Shown in pieces: positions 1-6,866 of a stretch of DNA of 32,188 bases. The notes under the pieces are model-generated. The model worked only from the letters and a program-made list of their open reading frames with translations. It made no database searches and was not told the DNA's origin. This DNA comes from Oscillospiraceae bacterium. Lineage in GTDB: Bacteria > Bacillota > Clostridia > Oscillospirales > Oscillospiraceae. Positions within the stretch are counted from its first letter, which is position 1. Each line of letters starts with the position of its first letter. The stretch lies in assembly GCA_009785345.1 (NCBI GenBank), contig WQWL01000023.1, forward strand, positions 1-32,188, read 5' to 3'. The position numbers and the translations under genes were made by a program.

Positions 1-35
1 CTAAAGAAGGCAAGGAACGATACATCCAACCCTTG

Positions 36-177
36 CCCTCTTTAGAAAAGAGGGTGCCGTCCGCAGACGGCGGGTGATTTGATAAGGCAAGATTCCTTAA
101 GTTGCTTGCATTGGGCGATCGTCCTCGATCGCCCGCAAAAACAATGCAAAACCAGCAAGGCGACCGTCTCGGTCGCC
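36..177. repeat. Cluster of four REP-like palindromes
   Basis: Four perfect inverted repeats lie in a row: CCCTCTT/AAGAGGG (36-42 with 48-54), GCCGTC/GACGGC (56-61 with 66-71), GGGCGATCG/CGATCGCCC (113-121 with 126-134) and GGCGACCG/CGGTCGCC (159-166 with 170-177). The third is nested in a wider stem, TTGCATT (106-112) with AATGCAA (143-149). The GC-rich arms contrast with the AT-rich surroundings. The cluster sits 3' of the minus-strand rhomboid-like gene, so part of it could end that transcript, but there is no clear T-tract. Dispersed REP-type repeat is the best description. Nothing here looks coding. Confidence 0.6.
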
Positions 178-215
178 CCTACAAAATATGGGAACAGGTT
201 ATTGCTCTGCATCGC

Positions 216-1058
216 TTATTCAAAATGTATGTGATTGTTTATATGATCTATACAGAAGCAATGATAGCCATTACAACGAGAGCAGAAGCGGAATTCAAGA
301 TCAGGATAGTCAACATCTGTTCTTCCACAAACAGCACATTTGCGTTGATATGGCTGCGCATCTTGCTCACGCTTTGCTTGCTTTGCAGCTTTTTTGAAAT
401 TAATAACGCTGGGAGATGCTCTTGCTTTCATCGGTCTGATGTATGATAACAAATCATCACCACATATTAATATATAGTTTAATATGGCGATAACCGGCAG
501 AAATGCAGCTAATAGATGTCCTTGAATAAGATCAGAAACTATTGAAAATACAAAGAAACCTGCACTGAGGAGAGCGAGCCACTTTACCTTGACGGGTATG
601 ATGAAAAATAGTCGAAATGTTATATCAGGAAATAAGGTTGCAAATGCGAAGAATAAAGAAAGGTTCAGGAATGTCGGGTCTAATGGAGCAGTCATATCAA
701 AAGCAAACCACATTATAATACCATAAATGATGTTAAGTAGAACGCCGAATACATAAAAAATGGTGAATTTTCCGGTACCCCATTCACGTTCTAATGTGGT
801 TCCGATGAAGTAATATAAAAACAGCATAATAACGAGGAATATTAAATGATTGACAAGTGGCATAAATATCCATGTCACGAGTCTCCAAACTTGTCCCTGC
901 ATAATGAGAATAGGGTCGAAGGCAATAAACTGTAGCGCAGCATCGCTAAAAATAAACGCTACTGCTGACGCGATGACAATAAATAGCATAAGTTTGGGTA
1001 TTCCAAATCTACGATGTTTTTGACAAAATCTGTCGATTGCTTGACTAAATGCTCTCAA
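216..1058 (-). CDS. Rhomboid-like membrane protein with C-terminal zinc ribbon
   Basis: A multi-pass membrane protein of about 280 residues. The best start is the TTG at 1058, because AGGAG lies 8 nt upstream on the minus strand. A longer frame to 1193 has no ribosome binding site and reads into promoter-like AT-rich DNA. Five to six hydrophobic segments are visible. The stretch GQVWRLVTWIFMP followed by LEREWGTGKF is typical of rhomboid-family proteins. The classical GxSG of active rhomboid proteases is not present: the matching segment reads LNLSLFFAFA. A His is kept in the later segment QGHLLAAF. The tail carries CAVCG, then CSRC, then HCFC and several His, a likely zinc-binding module facing the cytoplasm. 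This is probably a pseudo-rhomboid or Derlin-like scaffold rather than a standard protease. The family assignment is good, but the function is unknown. Confidence 0.75.
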   Translation of the reverse strand: MRAFSQAIDRFCQKHRRFGIPKLMLFIVIASAVAFIFSDAALQFIAFDPILIMQGQVWRLVTWIFMPLVNHLIFLVIMLFLYYFIGTTLEREWGTGKFTIFYVFGVLLNIIYGIIMWFAFDMTAPLDPTFLNLSLFFAFATLFPDITFRLFFIIPVKVKWLALLSAGFFVFSIVSDLIQGHLLAAFLPVIAILNYILICGDDLLSYIRPMKARASPSVINFKKAAKQAKREQDAQPYQRKCAVCGRTDVDYPDLEFRFCSRCNGYHCFCIDHINNHIHFE

Positions 1059-1158
1059 AATAATCTCTCCTAATTTTATGATACCAGCCCATTGTATCAC
1101 AAATATATTATAAAATATATTAGTAACGAGAAATATTTTAAAAACACATAGAAAATAC

Positions 1159-1187
1159 TTGCAATTACGCTGTGGGTATGTTAACAT
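1159..1187 (+). promoter_or_regulatory. Candidate sigma-A promoter of rplS
   Basis: TTGCAA (1159-1164) and TAACAT (1182-1187) are separated by 17 bp, upstream of rplS and divergent from the rhomboid-like gene. The -10 region lies within the 12-bp palindrome TATGTTAACATA (1178-1189). The match to consensus is moderate, and the call rests on spacing and position. Confidence 0.4.
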
Positions 1188-1238
1188 ATCCAAGCGTGTT
1201 TATACGCATTTGCTATGGAGATTTTGAGGAGGATGAAG

Positions 1239-1580
1239 ATGGATTTAGTAAAATCGTTAAGCGAGCAGTACATGAAGCCGGAACTGCCGCCTATGAACGT
1301 GGGAGATACAGTAAGAGTCACAGTTCGTGTCAAAGAAGGTAACCGTGAACGTAATCAGGCTTTTGAAGGTACAATCATTGCAAGAAAAAATGGCGGGATT
1401 AACGAGACAATCACAGTCAGACGTATTTCATACAATGTTGGCTGCGAAAAGGTTTTTCCGGTTCATTCCCCAACAATTGTTTCAATTGATACTGTAAGAC
1501 GCGGTAAAGTAAGAAGAGCAAAACTGTATTATCTAAGAGACAAAATTGGTAAAAAAGCAAAAGTTAAAGAAAGAGTATAA
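1239..1580 (+). CDS. rplS: 50S ribosomal protein L19
   Basis: Ribosomal protein L19 of the large subunit lies at the interface with the 30S subunit. The start at 1239 is set by GAGGAGG at 1226-1232, six nt upstream. An in-frame ATG at 1215 has no such site. The 113-residue product has the usual length. It shows the family signature in order: [18 protein letters not shown], then [12 protein letters not shown], then [23 protein letters not shown] and the basic tail [19 protein letters not shown]. It is followed by a strong terminator (1629-1655) and so is probably transcribed alone or as the end of an upstream unit. The neighbours lepB, rbgA and rnhB are its usual partners in Firmicutes. Confidence 0.98.
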   Translation: MDLVKSLSEQYMKPELPPMNVGDTVRVTVRVKEGNRERNQAFEGTIIARKNGGINETITVRRISYNVGCEKVFPVHSPTIVSIDTVRRGKVRRAKLYYLRDKIGKKAKVKERV

Positions 1581-1628
1581 TTACTCATATTTATTACATT
1601 TGCGTAGCTTAAATTTGTATACAAACTA

Positions 1629-1655
1629 TAAAAAGGGGTATTACCCCTTTTTTTT
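1629..1655 (+). terminator. Rho-independent terminator after rplS
   Basis: A-rich left arm and GGGGT (1635-1639), a three-base loop, then ACCCC (1643-1647) followed by an uninterrupted run of eight T (1648-1655). This is a textbook intrinsic terminator 50 nt after the rplS stop. It separates rplS from lepB transcription. Confidence 0.92.
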
Positions 1656-1690
1656 ATTACAGTTTTCGTGTATAATTGTAATAATGAATC

Positions 1691-1845
1691 AAGGAGTTTG
1701 AATAAACTCAAACAAGTGCACTTACACACGCAATGATGTGCCAATTTGCTCTCCCGGCGGGAAACAGCAAATTAATGCACGAAATGACCATCCCTTATAT
1801 CATGGTTGTTTGTGACTAGGCATTGCGAAAGGAATGGTCATAAAT
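1691..1845 (+). repeat. Structured leader element, copy 1 (before lepB)
   Basis: This is a roughly 150-nt element that recurs before pcp on the other strand (13104-13254). It contains three inverted repeats: GTTTGA/TCAAAC (1696-1701 with 1708-1713); a nested stem GTGC + AATTTGC with GCAAATT + GCAC (1738-1749 with 1767-1780); and ATGACCATCCCT (1784-1795) with AGGAATGGTCAT (1830-1841), which has one mismatch here. The right arm of the last stem contains the lepB ribosome binding site AAAGGA (1828-1833), so folding would hide it. A TATAAT at 1671-1676 lies upstream, but I see no convincing -35. A short reading frame at 1737-1820 is shared in part with copy 2. The element could be a dispersed repeat or a cis-acting RNA. 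Confidence 0.75.
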
Positions 1846-2622
1846 ATGAATATAAATAACTCGACACAGAATATGAAAACCGATATTTTCAATCCTGTGA
1901 GTTACAATGAAATTATGGTGGATCATGCTATAGAGCAAGCTATGGGGCAAGGTAGTGAGTATGATGATGTTGAGTTCGAAACTGAAACTCATAGTGATGA
2001 ACAAAGTGTTGTTGAACGAGATATAGCTTACGATAACAGAGTAAGAAATGATTCCAAAACTATTAGTCAAAAAATGAGATTAGAACTTTATGACTGGCTT
2101 CAATGTATAGTAACAGCCGTCATTTGTGGTGTTCTAATTTTTATTTTTGTTGGCAGAACAATTGGTGTTGACGGAGTATCAATGCTATCTACGTTGAGAC
2201 ATAATGATAGAGTTATAATATCAAACTTGTTCTATACACCGAATAACGGTGACATTATTGTATTCGAGTCATCATCTGAGCGATTTGAATATCCTCTTGT
2301 TAAGCGTGTGATTGCGATTCCCGGACAAACCTTGGATATGAACTTTGAAAACGGCGATGTTATTGTTGATGGCATCGTAATTGATGAACCATACATTGAT
2401 GAAATAACGACAGCGAGGCATGATTTTACAGGACCTGTTTATGTTCCAGATGGTTACGTGTTTGTTTTAGGCGATAATAGAAATCGCACAACTGACAGCC
2501 GTAGTAATGAAATTGGTCTCGTAGACACAAGGTATATACTGGGTAGAGTTATATTTGTATTAATACCGGGACAAGATTCTGAGAGTCAAAGAGATTGGTC
2601 CAGATTTGGTATACCTGAATAG
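1846..2622 (+). CDS. lepB: Signal peptidase I
   Basis: A membrane-anchored serine/lysine protease that removes Sec signal peptides outside the membrane. I place the start at 1846 rather than the in-frame ATG at 1834. The same leader before pcp and the metallophosphoesterase cannot initiate at the 1834-equivalent position. The 258-residue product has an acidic cytoplasmic tail of about 85 residues, a single membrane helix (about 87-106), then VSMLSTL with the catalytic Ser112, YPLVKRVIAIPG with the catalytic Lys153, and the signature LGDNRNRTTDSR (208-219). The usual SMxPTL has Ser in place of Pro, and the acidic N-terminal tail is much longer than in SipS of Bacillus. rbgA begins 13 nt after the stop, so the two are probably co-transcribed. 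Translation is likely influenced by the structured leader at 1691-1845. Confidence 0.95.
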   Translation: MNINNSTQNMKTDIFNPVSYNEIMVDHAIEQAMGQGSEYDDVEFETETHSDEQSVVERDIAYDNRVRNDSKTISQKMRLELYDWLQCIVTAVICGVLIFIFVGRTIGVDGVSMLSTLRHNDRVIISNLFYTPNNGDIIVFESSSERFEYPLVKRVIAIPGQTLDMNFENGDVIVDGIVIDEPYIDEITTARHDFTGPVYVPDGYVFVLGDNRNRTTDSRSNEIGLVDTRYILGRVIFVLIPGQDSESQRDWSRFGIPE

Positions 2623-2635
2623 AGGAATAACAATA

Positions 2636-3496
2636 ATGCGCGAAGAAATGACAATACAATGGTTTCCCGGACATATGACGAAAGCTCGCAGGATGATGCT
2701 TGAAAATATTAAGCTAATCGATGCTGTTTGTGAAGTCATTGATGCGAGAATACCAATATCGAGTCGTAATCCGGATCTTGATGAAATGACAGCCGGAAAA
2801 CCCCGTCTTATAGTATTAAACAGAACGGACCAGGCAGATTCAGAGCTTACAAAGAAATGGGCTACACACTTTAGAGAAATCGGTGCGGAATGCTTGGAGA
2901 CTGATAGTCAAAGTGGAAAAGGAGTAGGGGCATTTCCAGCAGCAGTACGCAAACTTCTTTCTGATAAGCTAGAACAATATGCGCAAAAGGGTCAAAAAGG
3001 TAGACAACTTCGCTTAATGGTTGTTGGAATTCCAAATGTAGGGAAATCATCGTTCATCAATAGAGTGGCAAAACGTAAAGTTGCGCAAACATCAGACAGA
3101 CCTGGTGTTACTAAGGGGAAACAATGGATTAATATTGGGAATGGAATAGAGCTTCTGGATACACCAGGTGTTCTGTGGCCTAAATTTGAAGACCAAACAG
3201 TTGCAGAAAATTTAGCATTTACCGGAGCAATTCGCGATCAGATAATGGATGTAGAGACACTTGGTGCAAACCTCATGTTAAGGCTACAGGAGGAGTATCC
3301 ACAGCGTATTATTGAACGTTATAAAATCCAACCGGATGCCGGATTGAATGGATTTGATTTACTTACACTAGCTGCAAAAAGACGAGGATTTCTTGTTTCA
3401 GGCGGAGAATATGACTTAGAGCGCATGGCAATTATATTACTAGACGAATTTCGGGGAGGTAAGCTTGGCAGAATAACTTTAGAACGAGAGGTATAG
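2636..3496 (+). CDS. rbgA: Ribosome biogenesis GTPase RbgA (YlqF)
   Basis: A circularly permuted GTPase needed for late assembly of the 50S subunit. The motif order is permuted: G4 as NRTD (62-65) comes before G1 GIPNVGKSS (131-139) and G3 DTPG (175-178). The N-terminal TIQWFPGHMTKA is a hallmark of the family. In-frame extension to a TTG at 2606 overlaps lepB, while AGAGG at 2621-2625 supports ATG 2636. The 286-residue length and the position between lepB and rnhB match the Bacillus arrangement. G4 has Arg in place of the usual Lys (NKxD), a conservative change. Confidence 0.96.
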   Translation: MREEMTIQWFPGHMTKARRMMLENIKLIDAVCEVIDARIPISSRNPDLDEMTAGKPRLIVLNRTDQADSELTKKWATHFREIGAECLETDSQSGKGVGAFPAAVRKLLSDKLEQYAQKGQKGRQLRLMVVGIPNVGKSSFINRVAKRKVAQTSDRPGVTKGKQWINIGNGIELLDTPGVLWPKFEDQTVAENLAFTGAIRDQIMDVETLGANLMLRLQEEYPQRIIERYKIQPDAGLNGFDLLTLAAKRRGFLVSGGEYDLERMAIILLDEFRGGKLGRITLEREV

Positions 3497-3547
3497 GAAT
3501 AGCATTTTTTATAAGATGCAGAGCAGTGATTCAAAGGAGACAAGCAC

Positions 3548-4156
3548 ATGGATTTATGGAATATTGAACGGGAATTAGTTGCACAAGGTAATGTAGCTGT
3601 TTGTGGTGTTGATGAAGCAGGAAGAGGTACTCTTGCCGGTCCTGTTTATGCAGCTGCAGTTATACTGCCATATAAAGTTGTCATTCCAAAATTGAATGAT
3701 TCCAAGCGTCTTTCGGAAAAATGGCGCAATGAATTATATGATGAAATCGTTTTTAGAGCTGAAGCTTATTCAATTTCATATGCAAATCACAAGGAAATCG
3801 ACGAACTAAACATTTTGAATGCTACTTTTTTAGCAATGAATCGCGCAATTGAAGCACTAGATGTTAAACCCTGCATATCTCTGATTGATGGAAATTTGAA
3901 TTCTGGAATTGAACATACCAGCAAATGCGTTATAGGTGGTGATGGAAAGTCTGCGTCTATTGCTGCGGCATCAATACTTGCAAAAGTGGCAAGAGATAGA
4001 TATATGAGTGAAATGGCAAAAAAACATCCAGAGTATGCTTTTGAAAGGAATAAGGGGTATGGTACAAAGCTTCACTTTGAGAGGTTGAGAGATTTTGGAC
4101 CATCTGCTATACATAGAAGAACGTTTCTAAAGAGACTAAAGACTGTTATGAATTAA
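3548..4156 (+). CDS. rnhB: Ribonuclease HII
   Basis: RNase HII cuts the RNA strand of RNA-DNA hybrids and removes ribonucleotides misincorporated in DNA. The N-terminal VCGVDEAGRGTLAGPV carries catalytic Asp22 and Glu23. Further conserved acidic positions are seen in LIDGN and in the later AKVARDRYM segment. KGYGTKLHFERLRDFGPSAIHRRTF is the typical C-terminal motif. At 202 residues the length is normal. AAAGGAG lies 8 nt before the ATG. The gene continues the lepB-rbgA unit and is followed after 7 nt by yraN. Confidence 0.97.
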   Translation: MDLWNIERELVAQGNVAVCGVDEAGRGTLAGPVYAAAVILPYKVVIPKLNDSKRLSEKWRNELYDEIVFRAEAYSISYANHKEIDELNILNATFLAMNRAIEALDVKPCISLIDGNLNSGIEHTSKCVIGGDGKSASIAAASILAKVARDRYMSEMAKKHPEYAFERNKGYGTKLHFERLRDFGPSAIHRRTFLKRLKTVMN

Positions 4157-4163
4157 CACTAAT

Positions 4164-4538
4164 ATGAACAATATTGATCCAAGGAAAAGAGGGAAATGGG
4201 GCGAGGGAATTGCTCGTGACTATTTACGCAAGAATGGATATCACATTGTTGCAACCTCTTTTCGTTCGCGTTTTGGAGAAATTGATATTATTGCGAAGCA
4301 ACATAACTACATTGTGTTTGTTGAAGTAAAAACTAGAAAGAATGCAAACTTTGCTCATGCAAAGGAATTTGTAGGTAATGCAAAACAACGCAAAATTATT
4401 TCAACGGCGAATTATTGGATAATGAAAAACAATACCGACATGCAGCCGCGTTTTGACGTAATCGAAGTTTATGCGAAGGATGGAGAGTTAACTGTAACAC
4501 CGGATATAAACCATATCGAAAACGCATTCGGAATATGA
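4164..4538 (+). CDS. yraN: UPF0102 (YraN) nuclease-like protein
   Basis: A small protein of the YraN/UPF0102 family with a restriction-endonuclease-like fold. Its precise role is unsettled. The signature is clear: KWGEGIARDYLRKNGYHIVA, then RFGEIDIIAK, then IVFVEVKTRKN. This matches the E...GEID...EVK pattern of PD-(D/E)XK nucleases. It is 124 residues, as expected. No ribosome binding site is visible and the start lies 7 nt after the rnhB stop, so translation probably depends on coupling to rnhB. The rnhB-yraN pairing is common in bacteria. Confidence 0.93.
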   Translation: MNNIDPRKRGKWGEGIARDYLRKNGYHIVATSFRSRFGEIDIIAKQHNYIVFVEVKTRKNANFAHAKEFVGNAKQRKIISTANYWIMKNNTDMQPRFDVIEVYAKDGELTVTPDINHIENAFGI

Positions 4539-4563
4539 ATGTTAATGATGAGGGAGAAGACAT

Positions 4564-6066
4564 ATGCAATATCAAAGCACAAGAGGTGCCGGATGTAGTA
4601 AATACACATCAGCAGCGGCAATATCGCAGGGACTGGCAAGTGATGGCGGGTTGTTTGCACCCGATTCTTTTCCAACTCTTACTCAAAATGATATAAATGC
4701 ACTTATTGAAAAATCATACAGTGAACGGGCTGCATATGTGATGAGTTTATTCTTAGCAGATTTTACATTGGATGAACTAAATCAATTTTCAAAAAGCGCA
4801 TATAGCACGAATAGAGATAATGGATTCTATAATGATGCTATAGCTCCTCTTTATAAATTTAATGATAATACTTATTTTCTAGAGTTGTGGCATGGGCCGA
4901 CTTGTGCATTTAAAGACATGGCATTACAAATAATGCCGCGATTGCTAATAAAATCTTTGGAAAAAGTCGGTGAGTCGCGAAATGTCTGCATTCTCGTAGC
5001 AACATCAGGAGATACAGGGAAAGCGGCACTTGAAGGATTTTGTGATATTCCGGGTACAAAAATCATGGTGTTTTACCCTAATGATGGTGTGTCTGAAGTT
5101 CAAGAGTTGCAAATGACATCACAGCTTGGTAGCAATGTTAATGTCGTAGCAATAGAGGGTAATTTTGACGATGCACAGACCGGTGTGAAAAACATCTTTG
5201 CGGATAAAGAATTCTGTGAAGAAGTCGATAAAATGGGATATATTCTATCGTCAGCCAACTCGATTAATGTTGGTCGTTTAATTCCTCAAGTTGCATACTA
5301 TGTTTCGTCATATTGTGATCTGGTAAAAAACGGTGAAATAGAAATCGGAGAAAAAATAAATTTTTGTGTACCAACAGGTAATTTTGGCAATATACTGGCT
5401 GCATATTATGCCGAAAGAATGGGATTGCCGATAAATAAGTTGATATGTGCATCTAATAGTAATGATGTATTAACACAGTTCATTACCACAGGTGTTTATG
5501 ATAAAAATCGGCCGTTCTACACAACAGTATCACCATCAATGGATATTCTGGTGTCAAGCAATCTTGAAAGACTATTGTTCGAATTATCCGGAAAAAATGG
5601 TGATGTTGTATCGTCGTACATGTCCTCGCTTTCAGCTGATGGAATATACAGTGTGGATGAAAAAGTTCGTTCAGAGCTTAATCGTATCTTTGATGCGGGA
5701 TACTGTAGTGAAGATGATACGAAGAAAACCATAAAAGACACATTTGATAAACATGGATATTTAATAGATACGCACACAGCAGTAGCCTACAAAGTGCTCA
5801 ACGATTACATCTCAAAAACAGGTGACGATAGAATAACTGTGGTTGTTTCAACAGCCAGTCCCTTCAAGTTTTGTGAAGCTGTTCTGGAATCTCTTGGGAA
5901 AAAAGTCATCAGTAACGGTATTGACTTGATTTACGAATTATCTGAAGAAACAGGTTGTGATGTTCCTGCTCCTTTGGATTCGTTGAAAAATTGTAAATCG
6001 CGTTTTAATGATATTGTTTCTGTGAGCGAAATGAGCGATGTAGTAAAGGAATTTGTCGAGAAGTGA
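4564..6066 (+). CDS. thrC: Threonine synthase
   Basis: A PLP-dependent enzyme that converts O-phosphohomoserine to threonine and phosphate. At 500 residues it belongs to the long form found in many Clostridia and Proteobacteria. The N-terminal YQSTRG and the PLP site WHGPTCAFKDMALQ (Lys117) are diagnostic. ATSGDTGKAALEGF forms the phosphate-binding loop and NSINVGRLIPQ is also characteristic. GGGAGAAG precedes the ATG at 4564. It begins 25 nt after yraN and could be co-transcribed. No other threonine pathway gene lies in the window. It ends about 100 nt before the metallophosphoesterase. Confidence 0.96.
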   Translation: MQYQSTRGAGCSKYTSAAAISQGLASDGGLFAPDSFPTLTQNDINALIEKSYSERAAYVMSLFLADFTLDELNQFSKSAYSTNRDNGFYNDAIAPLYKFNDNTYFLELWHGPTCAFKDMALQIMPRLLIKSLEKVGESRNVCILVATSGDTGKAALEGFCDIPGTKIMVFYPNDGVSEVQELQMTSQLGSNVNVVAIEGNFDDAQTGVKNIFADKEFCEEVDKMGYILSSANSINVGRLIPQVAYYVSSYCDLVKNGEIEIGEKINFCVPTGNFGNILAAYYAERMGLPINKLICASNSNDVLTQFITTGVYDKNRPFYTTVSPSMDILVSSNLERLLFELSGKNGDVVSSYMSSLSADGIYSVDEKVRSELNRIFDAGYCSEDDTKKTIKDTFDKHGYLIDTHTAVAYKVLNDYISKTGDDRITVVVSTASPFKFCEAVLESLGKKVISNGIDLIYELSEETGCDVPAPLDSLKNCKSRFNDIVSVSEMSDVVKEFVEK

Positions 6067-6091
6067 GTATACTAATCCCTATTTAAAATTG

Positions 6092-6173
6092 TACCATCCT
6101 TGTGGTCTGTTTTAAACAGGAATAGTATTAGCTTATTTTGTTACTGACTTTAGTAAAGGACTGGTCATATTTT
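6092..6173 (+). promoter_or_regulatory. Degenerate leader element before the metallophosphoesterase
   Basis: The 3' part resembles the element before lepB and pcp: TTGTT (6138-6142), two bases, TGACT (6145-6149), then AAAGGA (6155-6160), one base, TGGTCAT (6162-6168) and ATG at 6174. Upstream, ACCATCCTT (6093-6101) can pair with AAGGACTGGT (6156-6165) with one bulge, again covering the ribosome binding site. The 5' hairpins of the full element are missing. Homology to the full copies is likely but not certain. Confidence 0.45.
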
Positions 6174-6866
6174 ATGGCTCTTTTTGCAATAGGTGACTTA
6201 CATCTGTCGCTGAGTACTGAAAAACCAATGGATGTTTTCGGTGGCGAATGGATAGATTATGTTGATAAAATAAAAGCTGGATTTCAGCGAATGGAATCTG
6301 ATGATGTATGTGTATTATGCGGTGATATTTCATGGGGAATGAGTCTGGAAGATAGTCTTGCAGATTTTCAATTTATTGACAACCTACCCGGAAAAAAGAT
6401 TATACTCAAAGGAAACCATGATTATTGGTGGAATACTGCAACAAAGATAAAAAACTTCTTTGATGCAAATAATATTACCAGTATCGATATATTACATAAC
6501 AATTGTTTTTTCTATAATGACACAGCCATCTGTGGTACTCGCGGTTGGATGTCGGATGATGAATGCAGCCTTGAACAAAACAAAAAAATCTCTGACAGAG
6601 AGGCAATACGTCTACAAGCATCGCTGCAAACTGCTAAAGATGCTGGTGAGACAATATGTTTCTTTCACTATCCGCCACGATTTAGAAACACGATTTGCTA
6701 TGATATTATTTCGCTAATGAATGAATATAATGTTAAAAAATGTTATTACGGACATTTACACGGTGATGGACATCGTTTTGCAACCCAGGGATTGGTAGAT
6801 GGGATAGAATATGGTATGGTATCTGCGGATTTCTTGAACTTTGTTCCGTACAGGATCATGGAGTGA
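6174..6866 (+). CDS. Calcineurin-like metallophosphoesterase
   Basis: A 230-residue soluble phosphoesterase with a two-metal centre. The metal-ligand motifs appear in order: GDLHLS near the N-terminus, LCGDISWG, LKGNHDYWW, FFHYPP and GHLHGDGH. The set D-x-H, GD, GNHD, H and GHxH is complete, so the enzyme should be active. The substrate cannot be told from sequence. I choose ATG 6174 (MALFAIGDLH) over 6138, because the extra residues are encoded by the leader element. The stop overlaps the start of the following hydrolase, so the two are co-translated. Confidence 0.9.
   Translation: MALFAIGDLHLSLSTEKPMDVFGGEWIDYVDKIKAGFQRMESDDVCVLCGDISWGMSLEDSLADFQFIDNLPGKKIILKGNHDYWWNTATKIKNFFDANNITSIDILHNNCFFYNDTAICGTRGWMSDDECSLEQNKKISDREAIRLQASLQTAKDAGETICFFHYPPRFRNTICYDIISLMNEYNVKKCYYGHLHGDGHRFATQGLVDGIEYGMVSADFLNFVPYRIME

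Noticed and set aside
102-446. 114-residue plus-strand open frame at the left end
   Set aside because: It crosses the palindrome cluster and then runs antisense through the C-terminus of the rhomboid-like gene. It has no ribosome binding site and resembles no known protein.
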